Assembly (NCBI RefSeq): GCF_003815975.1
Contig: NZ_CP033932.1
Location: 434,001-498,000 of the forward strand
DNA length: 64,000 bases
Direction of reading: 5' to 3'
DNA from: Chryseobacterium bernardetii
GTDB taxonomy: Bacteria; Bacteroidota; Bacteroidia; Flavobacteriales; Weeksellaceae
Position numbers and translations under genes: made by a program
Notes under the pieces: generated by a model
Told to the model about the DNA's origin: nothing
Seen by the model: the letters and a program-made list of their open reading frames with translations, nothing else
Database searches by the model: none
In this document: positions 10,798 to 19,784 of the stretch, in pieces
How positions within the stretch are numbered: the stretch's first letter is position 1
How the letters are laid out: every line of letters starts with the position of its first letter

Positions 10798-10830
10798 ATC
10801 CTTGTCAAGGTTTAAAACCTTGACAAGGAT
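10798..10830. repeat. Perfect 16-bp palindromic repeat
   Basis: ATCCTTGTCAAGGTTT and AAACCTTGACAAGGAT flank a single A. It sits in the 83-bp gap between groEL tail copies 3 and 4. It resembles REP-like intergenic palindromes and has no T run of its own, so it is not a typical terminator. Confidence 0.85.
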
Positions 10831-10843
10831 CTGCTGAAATATA

Positions 10844-11021
10844 CTTGAAAACGCAACTTCTGTATCTGAAATACTTCTTACTACTGAATATGTAATTACT
10901 GAAGTGAAGAGAGCGCTGAGCCAGCTTGCCAATGGGTGGTGCAATGCCGGGAATGATGTAGTAGCGTAAGCTAAGACAAATTTAATATACTAACCGTTCT
11001 GATTTTTGTGGAGCGGTTTTT
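10844..11021 (+). pseudogene. groEL tail copy 4 (degenerate)
   Basis: Aligned to about 7795-7970 from CTTGAAAACGC onward. It carries many substitutions and small indels (for example GAGAGCGCTGAG, CAGCTTGCC) that break the reading frame, yet keeps the stop TAG, the hairpin TAGC GTAA GCTA, the linker TTTAATATACTAACCG and a pairing terminator stem (10992-11020). It is the most diverged copy and the farthest from groEL, which fits it being the oldest insertion. Confidence 0.88.
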
Positions 11022-11036
11022 ATTTTGGATTTTTTC

Positions 11037-11044
11037 TATATTTG
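11037..11044 (+). promoter_or_regulatory. -7 promoter element before the ATPase-AbiJ pair
   Basis: TATATTTG matches TAnnTTTG and lies 20 nt before the ATG at 11064, just after the terminator of groEL tail copy 4. The position is equivalent to that of the TATATTTG box after copy 2. Confidence 0.45.
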
Positions 11045-11063
11045 AAAAAAATAACCATGATTT

Positions 11064-12410
11064 ATGAAACAACATTATCAATTAGAAGATATTTTCACTC
11101 CAAGCCAACCAGCCGACGTAACATTTGTTGAAAGAAGTGAAATTAATAAAAGACTTGAAAGAGCATTAAAAACTCCGGGTAAGCAAATAATTCTATATGG
11201 TTATTCAGGTGTTGGTAAAACAACATTATTAGCAAACAAACTTAAAGAATCCCAAATAAAGTACATAAAAACTAATTGTATTACTGGGATGACAATTAAT
11301 GATATTATTATCGACGCATTTAATCAGCTTGATATATATTACCCTATAGAGAAAAGTAAAAGTAAATCTAATGGTGGTGGATTAGATTTAAATGTATCTT
11401 TCTGGGTTATTAAAGCTGGACTAAAAGACGAAAGTAAATTAGAAACAAAACACTCGCACAAACGTGCTGTGGAACTCCCAATAACTCCTCAAAATCTAGC
11501 TAAATATATAGGTTCTAAAAATTTATGTTGGATTATCGAAGATTTTCATAAAATTGAGGAAAGTCATAAAAAGCAAACGGCTCAAATTATGAAAGTTTTT
11601 ATGGATTCTTCCACAGAATATAATAAACTAAAGATAATTGCCTTAGGCGCGGTTAATTCGGCAAGAGAAGTTGTTCAATACGACCCAGAAATGCGTAACA
11701 GAATTGCAGAATTAGAGGTACCATTGATGGATATTCAAAATTTAAAAAGAATCATCTCTAATGGAGAAAAATATTTAAATATTGAATTTGATGATGCAAT
11801 AAAAAATAGAATAAGTACTTATTCCAGTGGACTACCTTCAGTTACACATAATTTATGTTTAATTATGTGTGAATTAAATAATGTAAGAGAAACTCAAACT
11901 ACCAAGAAAAATATTTTTTCAAACAAATTTAATGAGGCAATGGAAGAATTTTTAGAAGAAAATTCTGATTCTTTTAAAAACATTTTTGAACATGCTACAA
12001 AAATTATCCATAAAAGAAAAAATGAAAATCCTCTTGATTTATTAAATGCAATAATTCAATTAAATAAAGAAAATTTTTCCATATCAGAAATTAAAGATAT
12101 ACTTCAAACAATCGATCATTCATATATAGGAAATAATTTAAAGAAATATATTGATGAGTTTTGTTCGCCTTTAAGATCAGAAATTCTAAGGTTTAACGAA
12201 AACTCAAATAAATATTACTTTTCTAATCCCTTTATAAAAGCATATATACAATGTGTTATAAACAAAGATGTAAATATCAATAATAATAGTTTTAAATCAG
12301 AAGACTTCAAAGAAGAATTTAAAAATATTTTAAAAATTGAGTTGAGTTTGGCTAAAAAGGCTTTTATGCTTGATTTTGGAGACGAATTTGGAAGTTTTGA
12401 AGACTTTTAG
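11064..12410 (+). CDS. P-loop ATPase (AAA/STAND-like), putative defence protein
   Basis: A 448-residue protein with Walker A GYSGVGKTT (residues 46-54, Lys52), a Walker B-like LCWIIEDFHK near residue 155, a sensor-like segment LKIIALGAVNSA and a helical C-terminal half ending in an acidic tail. The order resembles the ATPase modules of Orc1/STAND-type proteins. I do not recognise a specific named family. It is AT-rich, follows groEL tail copy 4 and lies 89 nt upstream of an AbiJ-like gene on the same strand, so the two probably form an anti-phage pair in which the ATPase senses or controls the HEPN partner. That pairing is inference. Confidence 0.7.
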   Translation: MKQHYQLEDIFTPSQPADVTFVERSEINKRLERALKTPGKQIILYGYSGVGKTTLLANKLKESQIKYIKTNCITGMTINDIIIDAFNQLDIYYPIEKSKSKSNGGGLDLNVSFWVIKAGLKDESKLETKHSHKRAVELPITPQNLAKYIGSKNLCWIIEDFHKIEESHKKQTAQIMKVFMDSSTEYNKLKIIALGAVNSAREVVQYDPEMRNRIAELEVPLMDIQNLKRIISNGEKYLNIEFDDAIKNRISTYSSGLPSVTHNLCLIMCELNNVRETQTTKKNIFSNKFNEAMEEFLEENSDSFKNIFEHATKIIHKRKNENPLDLLNAIIQLNKENFSISEIKDILQTIDHSYIGNNLKKYIDEFCSPLRSEILRFNENSNKYYFSNPFIKAYIQCVINKDVNINNNSFKSEDFKEEFKNILKIELSLAKKAFMLDFGDEFGSFEDF

Positions 12411-12499
12411 CCTTCTTCAAATGAACCATTCTAAAAAGTGATTGTTTTCTTCCAGTGGAAATATAGTTTAAAATTTACAATAGTAATTAAATCTACATT

Positions 12500-13351
12500 A
12501 TGAAATTCTCAGAAAGGATTGGAAAAAATAAAGTTAAAAAAATTATTCAAATTGATGAAATTGATGAGGAATTAAAGAACTCTCTTTGGAATGCAGTTAC
12601 TTTTTATTATTGGGATATAGTGCAAGAATCATTTATTAGTTCTAATAATAAAACTGTATCAACATTTTTAACTAGAATATGGATACATTATTTCAAGAGA
12701 AGAGTTGATGAAATGCCTAAATATTTTAGAGAATTGCATAGAGACATAAAAGACTTCTTTTTTAATAGTCCTTGGTATGAAGTTTATGATTTTATTGAGT
12801 TTCTTCCAAGTAATTACAATTTTAATAATTATGATGATAGTTATAACACTAGTTTTATAAACTTTTGTAATAAAATATTAAAAGATGAGCTATCAGGTTA
12901 TCGTTTTGTAAATAATATGATAACGCCAATAACAAACGAAGAAGAATTATTATCTGTAAATGCAGTTTTACAAAATACAGATAATTTACAAACTATTAAT
13001 TTGCATATTACACGAGCTATAGAATTATTTTCAGAGAGAAAAAATCCAGACTATAGAAATTCAATAAAAGAATCAATAAGTGCAGTTGAAGCTTATTGTG
13101 CAATTATTACTAATGATCAAAAAGCAACTCTAGGGCAAGCTTTAAAAAAATTAGAAGATAAAACAAAAATTCATTCTGCATTAAAAAAGGCTTTTTCAAA
13201 CCTTTATGGTTATACTAGTGAAGCAGATGGAATAAGACATGCATTACTTGAACAAAATGACTTACAACAGGAAGACGCTAAATTTATGTTGGTCTCCTGT
13301 AGTGCTTTTATAAATTACCTAGTAGATAAGATTAGTAGAATTCAACAATAG
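12500..13351 (+). CDS. AbiJ-like abortive infection protein with C-terminal HEPN domain
   Basis: A 283-residue protein. It opens with MKFSERIGKNKVKKIIQ, which fits the AbiJ N-terminal domain type 4 (FSER-G... start), and has a helical middle and a C-terminal HEPN-like region from about residue 195 (RNSIKESISAVEAYC) to the RNase-type motif GIRHAL (Arg246-His247). HEPN proteins of this type cleave RNA and arrest cells during phage infection. It follows the ATPase gene by 89 nt and is similarly AT-rich. A possible short echo of the groEL 3'UTR (TTTAATATAC then CTAAC) follows the stop at about 13350, too short to count as a copy. Confidence 0.78.
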   Translation: MKFSERIGKNKVKKIIQIDEIDEELKNSLWNAVTFYYWDIVQESFISSNNKTVSTFLTRIWIHYFKRRVDEMPKYFRELHRDIKDFFFNSPWYEVYDFIEFLPSNYNFNNYDDSYNTSFINFCNKILKDELSGYRFVNNMITPITNEEELLSVNAVLQNTDNLQTINLHITRAIELFSERKNPDYRNSIKESISAVEAYCAIITNDQKATLGQALKKLEDKTKIHSALKKAFSNLYGYTSEADGIRHALLEQNDLQQEDAKFMLVSCSAFINYLVDKISRIQQ

Positions 13352-13407
13352 TTTAATATACAGCTAACATCTATACTTACTGCCTGCCAATTTCAGATAC
13401 CTCGGTA

Positions 13408-13429
13408 CGCAAAGCCTCTTGGCTTTGCG
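13408..13429. repeat. Hairpin repeat CGCAAAGCC TCTT GGCTTTGCG
   Basis: 9-bp perfect arms with a 4-nt loop. It has the same style (about 10-bp arms, 4-nt loop) as the palindromes at 58596 and 58646. It lies between the AbiJ gene and the terminator at 13457. Confidence 0.7.
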
Positions 13430-13456
13430 CAAATAAAATAAAACCAATCCATTAAA

Positions 13457-13500
13457 AATAAGCTCCGAAGCCTGATGACCTCGGAGCTTATTTTATATTT
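13457..13500. terminator. Bidirectional terminator between AbiJ and XRE genes
   Basis: Arms AATAAGCTCCGA and TCGGAGCTTATT with a 12-nt loop, then TTATATTTTAG. It lies between convergent genes and can serve both. Confidence 0.82.
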
Positions 13501-13524
13501 TAGTTAAAGACAAATCTAGGATTT

Positions 13525-13758
13525 TTAATCAATTTTAAAATCCAATAAATCTTTAGGCAATACATTTAAGCCTCTAGCCAAATCAATTAATGTAGTAAAT
13601 GCAAAATTTCTTTTTCCATTTTCTATATCACTTACTGTAGCCTTAGTAATTTTAGAACTATTTAGAACAACATCATCTTGCGTAAGTCCAGATTTAAGTC
13701 TTAAATCTTTAACGTGTTCTCCAAATTTTTTTAGTATTTCATCTTGTAAAACGTCCAT
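13525..13758 (-). CDS. XRE-family helix-turn-helix regulator
   Basis: A 77-residue DNA-binding protein consisting of a single Cro/C1-type HTH: LRLKSGLTQDDVV, recognition helix around ITKATVSDIENGKRN, and the closing helix LIDLARGLNVLPKDLL. Such short regulators occur in mobile elements and toxin systems and as stand-alone repressors. No partner is visible: the plus-strand gene that starts at 14036 is 277 nt away in the divergent direction and could be its target. Confidence 0.88.
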   Translation of the reverse strand: MDVLQDEILKKFGEHVKDLRLKSGLTQDDVVLNSSKITKATVSDIENGKRNFAFTTLIDLARGLNVLPKDLLDFKID

Positions 13759-13814
13759 TTATTAGCAGTTTATACAAAGGGCGTAATTTTTTTTACAAAT
13801 CTTGTTATAAGTAC

Positions 13815-13844
13815 TTGTAACAAAATGAAAATTTCTTATATTTG
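13815..13844 (+). promoter_or_regulatory. Bacteroidetes-type promoter (TTG - 19 nt - TATATTTG)
   Basis: TTG at 13815-13817 and TATATTTG at 13837-13844 have the 19-nt spacing of the Bacteroidetes -33/-7 consensus. It points to the hypothetical gene at 14036, which would leave a leader of about 185 nt. The long leader has no visible gene. Confidence 0.6.
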
Positions 13845-14035
13845 AAAAAGATTACTCTTAGAATAATTTTACGATAGCTCAACGAGATATAGAAACGCCA
13901 CAATGAGTAAAATCTATTGTAGGTATAAAGATTAAAAAAACACAAATTCTATCATATTACCCTTGGTTCGTATGGGCAGGAAGTTCAGGTATTGCCGGGG
14001 CTTCCTCCTTTACAACTAGTAAAAAACACAAAAAC

Positions 14036-14560
14036 ATGACAAAAACCAAAGCAGATATTCAACCCCAGTCTGGGAAAAGCAAAAAAAAGCGCAACGGCTT
14101 ACAGCGGATAGAAACCTTCTTCCAGTTCAATGATCTGGAAACCTCCAAAAAGACGCTAAACAACATTATGAATCATGCCATAAAAAGAAATAGCCGGATC
14201 AACGAAGATCCGTCCGTTATCTATCACTTTCACCAGTGTATGAAGACTTTTGTACAGGCAGGCTATCTCATGGCACTGAAGGAAAAGAAACAGGATTTCA
14301 ATACTAAGGCACAGGAAGTCTCCCCACCAATTTTTGGCTTATTGTCTGAGAAAGAATACCAAAATCCTTTGCTCGTCTTTAAAAAAGCATTCAGAGAATA
14401 CAGCGTACAGGAATTTAATTATTTTTTGTCCGGAATGGTCTATTTCTCAATGGGTATCTATGACAAACTACCAGAAAGGAACATTATAAACCCATATATT
14501 CATCTGCTTAAAATGCTGGATGCAGCATATCTTATTATTGAAAGGAAAGGGAAAATATAA
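14036..14560 (+). CDS. Hypothetical protein, 174 aa
   Basis: I do not recognise this protein. It has a basic N-terminus (KSKKKRNGLQR), no signal peptide and no membrane segment, and looks helical throughout. A promoter of good quality lies about 190 nt upstream, and the XRE regulator is divergent from it. The stop is at 14560 and the next gene, SMI1/KNR4, starts 161 nt later. Confidence 0.6.
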   Translation: MTKTKADIQPQSGKSKKKRNGLQRIETFFQFNDLETSKKTLNNIMNHAIKRNSRINEDPSVIYHFHQCMKTFVQAGYLMALKEKKQDFNTKAQEVSPPIFGLLSEKEYQNPLLVFKKAFREYSVQEFNYFLSGMVYFSMGIYDKLPERNIINPYIHLLKMLDAAYLIIERKGKI

Positions 14561-14721
14561 AAATACATGTTTGGAACATCCAACATTTATACTTGTTGAA
14601 AAAATGCCGGCCATTATTTAAAATCATCAACACTCTAATTTTTATCCCCAAACTTTCTCTTATCTTTGTTTCAATAATGTTCTGATCGAAGCTAACGACG
14701 TAGTAAAACCAAACATAAAAT

Positions 14722-15267
14722 ATGACAACAAAAGAAGAATTCTGGGACAGGAAAAGGAAATTAAATGATGATTTTTTCGTAATGGGCTCCGTGGCAAATC
14801 CTGCCACCGAAGAACAGATTACAAAGTATGAAGAAAGCACAGGGTTTACATTCAGTGAAGATATTAAGGATTTTTTGACAACATTTGGCTCCCTGCTTTT
14901 TGAAGTTAAAGAAGAAATATGGAAACGGCCGGAAGAATTTGATGTTCTGCCAAGCTGGAAATTCGGATACGGCTTCTTTGTGTATGGCCTTTCCCAGGAT
15001 GAGGAAATGCCTTCATGGATGGGTTTTGAAGAAAAACATGCCGAAGCCCTTGAATATAAAGAAAAACCACTGGGACAATTATTCTTTAAACGCAGCGGCA
15101 ACCTCTACCGGGCCTATACCAACAATGGAGTGATCAAAATTGAATATGACAAATATGACGAGGAAGATTATGAAGTTTTTGAAGGAAATATTTATGACTT
15201 CTTAATCAGGGAAATTGACAAATTAGAAGAAGATTACAAAGAATATATCAACGAAGGAAAACCCTGA
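14722..15267 (+). CDS. SMI1/KNR4 (SUKH) family protein
   Basis: A 181-residue protein with the SUKH pattern: PATEEQITKYEESTGFTFSEDIKDFL at the N-terminus (helix plus strand), an aromatic middle with a YGFFVYGL strand, and an acidic C-terminus. SUKH proteins are common immunity proteins for polymorphic toxins; here no toxin gene is adjacent, so it may be an orphan immunity gene or have another role. A strong terminator follows at 15317. Confidence 0.8.
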   Translation: MTTKEEFWDRKRKLNDDFFVMGSVANPATEEQITKYEESTGFTFSEDIKDFLTTFGSLLFEVKEEIWKRPEEFDVLPSWKFGYGFFVYGLSQDEEMPSWMGFEEKHAEALEYKEKPLGQLFFKRSGNLYRAYTNNGVIKIEYDKYDEEDYEVFEGNIYDFLIREIDKLEEDYKEYINEGKP

Positions 15268-15316
15268 TTTGAATTACTCAATGGCACAGGCATCGCCCTC
15301 ATACCTTCAATAAAAA

Positions 15317-15350
15317 AAGAAATCCGAAGTCTCCACTTCGGATTTCTTAT
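15317..15350. terminator. Terminator after the SMI1/KNR4 gene
   Basis: 13-bp arms AAGAAATCCGAAG and CTTCGGATTTCTT (15317-15329 and 15336-15348) with a 6-nt loop and an upstream A run. It can act in both directions, serving also the CBS gene on the minus strand. Confidence 0.85.
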
Positions 15351-15419
15351 AACTAATATGATGATATTTGAAATCTAACAAACCCTGTATAAGCAGTTCA
15401 CGTAAACTTAAAACCGGGC

Positions 15420-15848
15420 TTAATATTGTTGTAATAAATACTTTAAAATATCTGTAGTAGTCACAATACCTTTTAGATCACCATTTTCTACCACAGGAAC
15501 AGAATGGAAACTATGTTCAGATAAAATCTCTGCTACTTCTTTTATGGTAGTCTCAGGATTTACAGTGAGGGGAGCTTTTGTCATCACCTGCGAAATTGTA
15601 AATACATCATATACCACTGCTGATACAGGAACATCTTCAGCATCATCCGATTCTTCTACATCTGCATAGCTGATCTTTAACAAATCACTATAACTTAATA
15701 CTCCTAATAACTTTTGATTTTCAACAACCGGAATATGCCTTATTTTATGTTTTTTAAATAAATTTTCAGCCTCATACAATGATTGTTTAAGATTAAGTGT
15801 AATCAGTTCTTTAGTCATAATTTGGGAAACTGGAACTCTTTGTTTCAT
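15420..15848 (-). CDS. Tandem CBS-domain protein
   Basis: A 142-residue soluble protein made of two CBS domains: residues 8-62 (MTKELITLNLKQSLYEAE ... IRHIPVVENQKLLGVLSYSDLL) and 80-140 (MTKAPLTVNPETTIKEVAEIL ... FHSVPVVENGDLKGIVTTTDIL). CBS pairs bind adenosine nucleotides and sense energy state. It stands alone here. A minus-strand -7 box (TAACTTTG, plus coordinates 15918-15925) lies about 70 nt upstream. Confidence 0.92.
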   Translation of the reverse strand: MKQRVPVSQIMTKELITLNLKQSLYEAENLFKKHKIRHIPVVENQKLLGVLSYSDLLKISYADVEESDDAEDVPVSAVVYDVFTISQVMTKAPLTVNPETTIKEVAEILSEHSFHSVPVVENGDLKGIVTTTDILKYLLQQY

Positions 15849-16272
15849 AACATTTTTGTTTTAGATTATTGTGATCATTTACAATGAAAAACGAACCATA
15901 AATCCTTTTTTCATACTCAAAGTTAGCGAAGAAATACCCGCAACATCATACAATTACAGCTGATATTTATCAATTTTCCCCTTTGTATGATATGTCAAAT
16001 ATCATGGTTCCATTTTTATAATTTTTCTAAAGATTTTCTAATCTTAACAGATAATTTTCAGGACCTTACCAAAAGACAACCTTTTTTTACATACAAACAA
16101 AGCAGACAATAATATTGTAAAAAATATCTTTAATATGACTAAAAGCATTTTAGAAATTCTCTTCAACTTTTCCTTATCTTTAAACCAAAATTTTCTCTTG
16201 AAGCACCTGCTAAGAAAAGACCTCGGCTCATCATTAGAAATTAATAAAACCAAATACTAAATTGTAACACCA
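15849..16272. other. Intergenic region between the CBS gene and the kelch gene
   Basis: 424 bp without a credible gene. The only open frame (16044-16253, minus) has no family features and no promoter. A minus-strand promoter box is seen at 15918-15925. Otherwise nothing is seen. Confidence 0.5.
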
Positions 16273-17448
16273 TTGAAAACAAAATTATTATTCCTTTCAT
16301 TATTGGGTTCATTCTTAGCCTATACACAGACACTTCATTTTAAAAATCTCGCTAATATGTCTGCAGGCAGAGGAGCCATAACCAGTGTAATTGTGAATGA
16401 TAATATCTATGTGAGCAATGGATATCTGGAAAAAGGAGGTAACGCCAATTATATTGAGAAATATAATATTGCTGATAACACCTGGAGTATTGTCAATTCT
16501 AATCTCCTAACCAAAAAATTTGCGAATTCTGAAACTTACGATAATAAAATCTATATTTTTAACGGTTGGGGAAACAGCCATCTTGAAATTGTAGACCTTG
16601 CCACCAATACAATAACGAAGGGCGCTGTTAACCGTTCCTATACGGGAAATGCAGGTTCGGCCATCCATAATGGCAAAATATATGTCTTCGGCGGCAGCGG
16701 GCTGAACGGCGCTGCCACCACTAAATTTTCTAACAGATTTCAATATTACGATATCGCTTCCGATACATGGCATCCGTTACCCGATATGCCCACAGCCAGA
16801 GAAACAAAAGGCAAAATTGTGAATGATAAGCTTTATGTCATTGGGGGCTTCAATGGTACCTCATCCCGCCTGATCAATGTTTACGACCTCAACACTAATC
16901 GCTGGACCAATCAATATACAATGCCGGCCGGGATATCCGGACATTCATTAGCCGTATCCGGCAATAAGATTTTTATTGCAGGAGGGTATAATAACCAAAC
17001 CTTTCTGGCCTATTTTGATACTGCAACCAATAAATTCCATCAGTTATCATCCAATATGATCCCCAGAAGACACGCTGCAGCGGAAGTATATAATGATAAA
17101 CTATACATTATTGGCGGAAGTACAACCTCACTCACCAGCTCAGCTATTAAAAGCATACAAGTGGCAGATATTAATGAAAGTATACTCTCTTCAAATACTG
17201 CTGAAGAAGACTATGAGACTAAAGCAAGAGTGTATACCAATGTATATAGAGACGGCTTTGTTATCAGTAATAAAAATAATAGCAATCAATTTGAATACAC
17301 TGTTTTTACAATAGATGGCAGGCAGGTTAGCAAAGGTTTTGCCTATTATAACAGAAATATAGATTTAACAAAAGTGGAAAAAGGAACTTATATTTTCACA
17401 TATAAAAATGAGCAGGGAATTGTGCAAAAGATTAAAGTAATGAGATAA
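16273..17448 (+). CDS. Kelch-repeat protein with T9SS C-terminal sorting domain
   Basis: A 391-residue secreted protein. It starts with TTG at 16273, which is needed to include the signal peptide (MKTKLLFLSLLGSFLAYTQT). Five to six kelch motifs follow (for example YVFGGSG, YVIGGFNG, FIAGGYNN, YIIGGST), expected to form a beta-propeller that binds glycans or proteins. The last 85 residues have the type IX sorting-domain style (YTVFTIDGRQVSKGF ... GTYIFTYKNEQGIVQKIKV), so it should be exported through T9SS and anchored or released at the surface. Confidence 0.85.
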   Translation: MKTKLLFLSLLGSFLAYTQTLHFKNLANMSAGRGAITSVIVNDNIYVSNGYLEKGGNANYIEKYNIADNTWSIVNSNLLTKKFANSETYDNKIYIFNGWGNSHLEIVDLATNTITKGAVNRSYTGNAGSAIHNGKIYVFGGSGLNGAATTKFSNRFQYYDIASDTWHPLPDMPTARETKGKIVNDKLYVIGGFNGTSSRLINVYDLNTNRWTNQYTMPAGISGHSLAVSGNKIFIAGGYNNQTFLAYFDTATNKFHQLSSNMIPRRHAAAEVYNDKLYIIGGSTTSLTSSAIKSIQVADINESILSSNTAEEDYETKARVYTNVYRDGFVISNKNNSNQFEYTVFTIDGRQVSKGFAYYNRNIDLTKVEKGTYIFTYKNEQGIVQKIKVMR

Positions 17449-17493
17449 TAAATTTGTACACAGACCTATAATTTCCAACCACCATCTATCCTT

Positions 17494-18153
17494 ATGAAAA
17501 AAGCATTTGAATTCCTCAAACAATTAGAAAAAAACAATACCCGCGAATGGTTTGCCCAGCACAAGTCTGAATATGAACCAATTGTAAAAGAAAACAAAGT
17601 TTTTTTTTACCAGATCTATACTGAGCTACAGGAATATGATAAACTGAAAGGAATTCATATTTTCAGGATCTACAGGGATGTTCGTTTCTCAAAAGATCAG
17701 AAGCCGTATAAAACCAATTTTGGTGTGGGATATTCCCGCGTAAAACCGATGTTGAGAGGTGGATATTATATTCATCTGGAACCCGGCAACAGTTTTGTAG
17801 GCGGCGGCTTTTGGGCGCCTGATGCCAAGGATCTGCTCCGCATCCGGAAAGAATTTGAGACCAGCACCAAGGAAATAGACAAAATTACTTCAGATAAGAC
17901 CTTTGTAAAATATTTCGGGGAACTTAAAGGGGATGCTGTAAAAACGGCTCCGCGGGGTTTTGATAAAAACCATCCAGCCATAGAGTTAATCAGAAAAAAA
18001 CAATTTGTAGTGATGCGAAAATTTACTGATGAAGAGGTCTTCTCAGATACTTTCCAAAAAGAAGCCGTAAAAACATTACTGGCCATGCGTCCTTTTTTTG
18101 ACTATATGAGCGAAGTGCTTACAACGGATCTTAATGGAGAGCCTTTAATTTAA
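17494..18153 (+). CDS. DUF2461 domain protein (TIGR02453)
   Basis: A 219-residue cytosolic protein with the hallmark opening FLKQLEKNNTREWFAQHKSEYE, then IFRIYRDVRFSKDQKPYKTNFG and GYYIHLEPGNSFVGGG. These define the DUF2461 family, whose function is unknown. It stands alone 45 nt after the kelch gene. Confidence 0.92.
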   Translation: MKKAFEFLKQLEKNNTREWFAQHKSEYEPIVKENKVFFYQIYTELQEYDKLKGIHIFRIYRDVRFSKDQKPYKTNFGVGYSRVKPMLRGGYYIHLEPGNSFVGGGFWAPDAKDLLRIRKEFETSTKEIDKITSDKTFVKYFGELKGDAVKTAPRGFDKNHPAIELIRKKQFVVMRKFTDEEVFSDTFQKEAVKTLLAMRPFFDYMSEVLTTDLNGEPLI

Positions 18154-18379
18154 AATATGCCTTAAACAATGCAATATTACAGACATCTCTTCCTGTTTTT
18201 CACAGCATTCCTCTTCCTTACCAATGATCTATTTATAACGGGAAATTATTTGAAATTTCTGATGCTGTTACAGCTATTTTGAAAAATTAAAAGTAAAGAC
18301 CACAATTGGTTTATAACCATCTACAGATCATAAGATAAAACTTCCTATATTTATTTACCGTTAAAATTTATTAACCCTA

Positions 18380-19006
18380 ATGTTCAAAATCAAAGACAAA
18401 TTATTTGATATTCAATATGCTTATCTGGATGCTTTTGTAAACTCCGATCATCAATTGGTTTTTGGACTGCAGATTAAAGCCACGGGCACTGATAAGATTC
18501 CTGATCATGAAAGTGATGATACTTCAGACCTGTTTTTCCCGGAAGACGCGTTATTTTTCAACTCAGAAATATTATTAAAGGTCAATCCTAATGAAATAGA
18601 AAGATGGCAGGATATTGCCGGAAGAATAATTGAATGGAAAGATTATCCGGAAGACGAACAGGAACCCCACGCCCTGTTGTATGTTTATGAGCATACCGAA
18701 ATATATAATGCAAAAATTGAGCTTCAACCGTCAGAAGATAAGATTATTGTAAAAATTAAAGCAACCTGTGATATCTATGCAGGAGAATCTTTTTCTGATA
18801 ATCTGCCTTTAGAAGTTGAAACTGAAATTGACTTTTACGGAATACTTTGCGGCAAAGGCACTTCTGAAGAACAGTGCTTTAAAAAAGTAAATCCATACCT
18901 CGATACAGATACCTTAAAAGTTGTCCGGAATAAGTACGGAGTATCCATTGCAGTTCCGAAGGATACAAATATGGAAACCAATTTACTCATATTAGCAGAC
19001 TATTAA
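18380..19006 (+). CDS. Hypothetical acidic protein, 208 aa
   Basis: I do not recognise this protein. It is acidic (clusters such as DHESDDTSD and EWKDYPEDEQEP), with no signal peptide or membrane segment and a predicted mixed alpha/beta fold. In composition it resembles immunity-type proteins of polymorphic-toxin systems, but no toxin gene is near it. An upstream gap of 226 nt has no gene. Confidence 0.55.
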   Translation: MFKIKDKLFDIQYAYLDAFVNSDHQLVFGLQIKATGTDKIPDHESDDTSDLFFPEDALFFNSEILLKVNPNEIERWQDIAGRIIEWKDYPEDEQEPHALLYVYEHTEIYNAKIELQPSEDKIIVKIKATCDIYAGESFSDNLPLEVETEIDFYGILCGKGTSEEQCFKKVNPYLDTDTLKVVRNKYGVSIAVPKDTNMETNLLILADY

Positions 19007-19290
19007 TTTTATTAGATTTGCATTCTTTAAATCTGTATATTTAATTCATATTCATAATAATACAATATGGCCTTCAGATACAGATTCATTGTTATTTTCT
19101 CTTTCTTCATTGATTCTGCATATAAACTTATTGAAATAGGGGAATAACTACCAGCAATTTTTACTTCCCGCCATTCAAAACTCAATGCAGGGAATTTGTT
19201 GTATTATTTTGTATAACAGGCAGCGTTTTCATAAAACAAAAGCATCTCTGAAAGACTCACTTCAATTTACAGTATTAATCCTTATTCACT

Positions 19291-19716
19291 ATGACCATCC
19301 AACAACAAATCTCCGAATACATTAGCAGCCTGCCTGAACCAAAGCGTACAGATATGTATGATCTTCACCTCCTTTTACTAGAGATTATGCCGGATGCTAA
19401 ATTGTGGTTTCTTGATGGTAAAAACGATGAAGGTAAAACCGTTTCCAATCCGAATATCGGGTATGGCCTTCAAACAATGCAATATGCAGACGGGAAAACC
19501 AGAGAGTTCTACCAGATCGGAATGAGCGCCAATACCACGGGAATATCTGTTTATATCATGGGAATAAATGATAAAACCTATTTATCCAGAACCTATGGAG
19601 CAGAAATAGGAAAAGCCAGCATAACCGGATATTGTATTAAATTTAAAGCCCTGAAAGACATTAACATTGAAGGGCTGAAAGCAGCTGTACAATATGGCTA
19701 TAGGCAAAAATTTTAA
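19291..19716 (+). CDS. DUF1801 domain protein
   Basis: A 141-residue protein with the DUF1801/YdhG fold: ISEYISSLPEPKRTDMYDLHLLLLEIMPDAK at the start, then a beta-rich part with WFLDGK and YQIGMSANTTGISVYIMG. Members are small cytosolic proteins of unknown function, some related to phosphoribosyl-transfer enzymes. It stands alone; the 284 nt before it hold nothing convincing. Confidence 0.85.
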   Translation: MTIQQQISEYISSLPEPKRTDMYDLHLLLLEIMPDAKLWFLDGKNDEGKTVSNPNIGYGLQTMQYADGKTREFYQIGMSANTTGISVYIMGINDKTYLSRTYGAEIGKASITGYCIKFKALKDINIEGLKAAVQYGYRQKF

Positions 19717-19784
19717 TTTTGCAGCAAATTAATCTACTTTTACAGCTCACAAACTCTATTTCATTTTATTATTTTTAATTTCAA

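Noticed and set aside
13346-13374. Fifth groEL tail after the AbiJ gene
   Set aside because: Only a 10-nt word TTTAATATAC and a nearby CTAAC match; too short to call a copy.
16044-16253. 69-codon open frame on the minus strand
   Set aside because: No signal, promoter or family features; composition is that of AT-rich non-coding DNA.
19070-19150. 26-codon ORF starting MAFRYRFIVIF
   Set aside because: Too short and without leader, promoter or neighbour support; probably chance.
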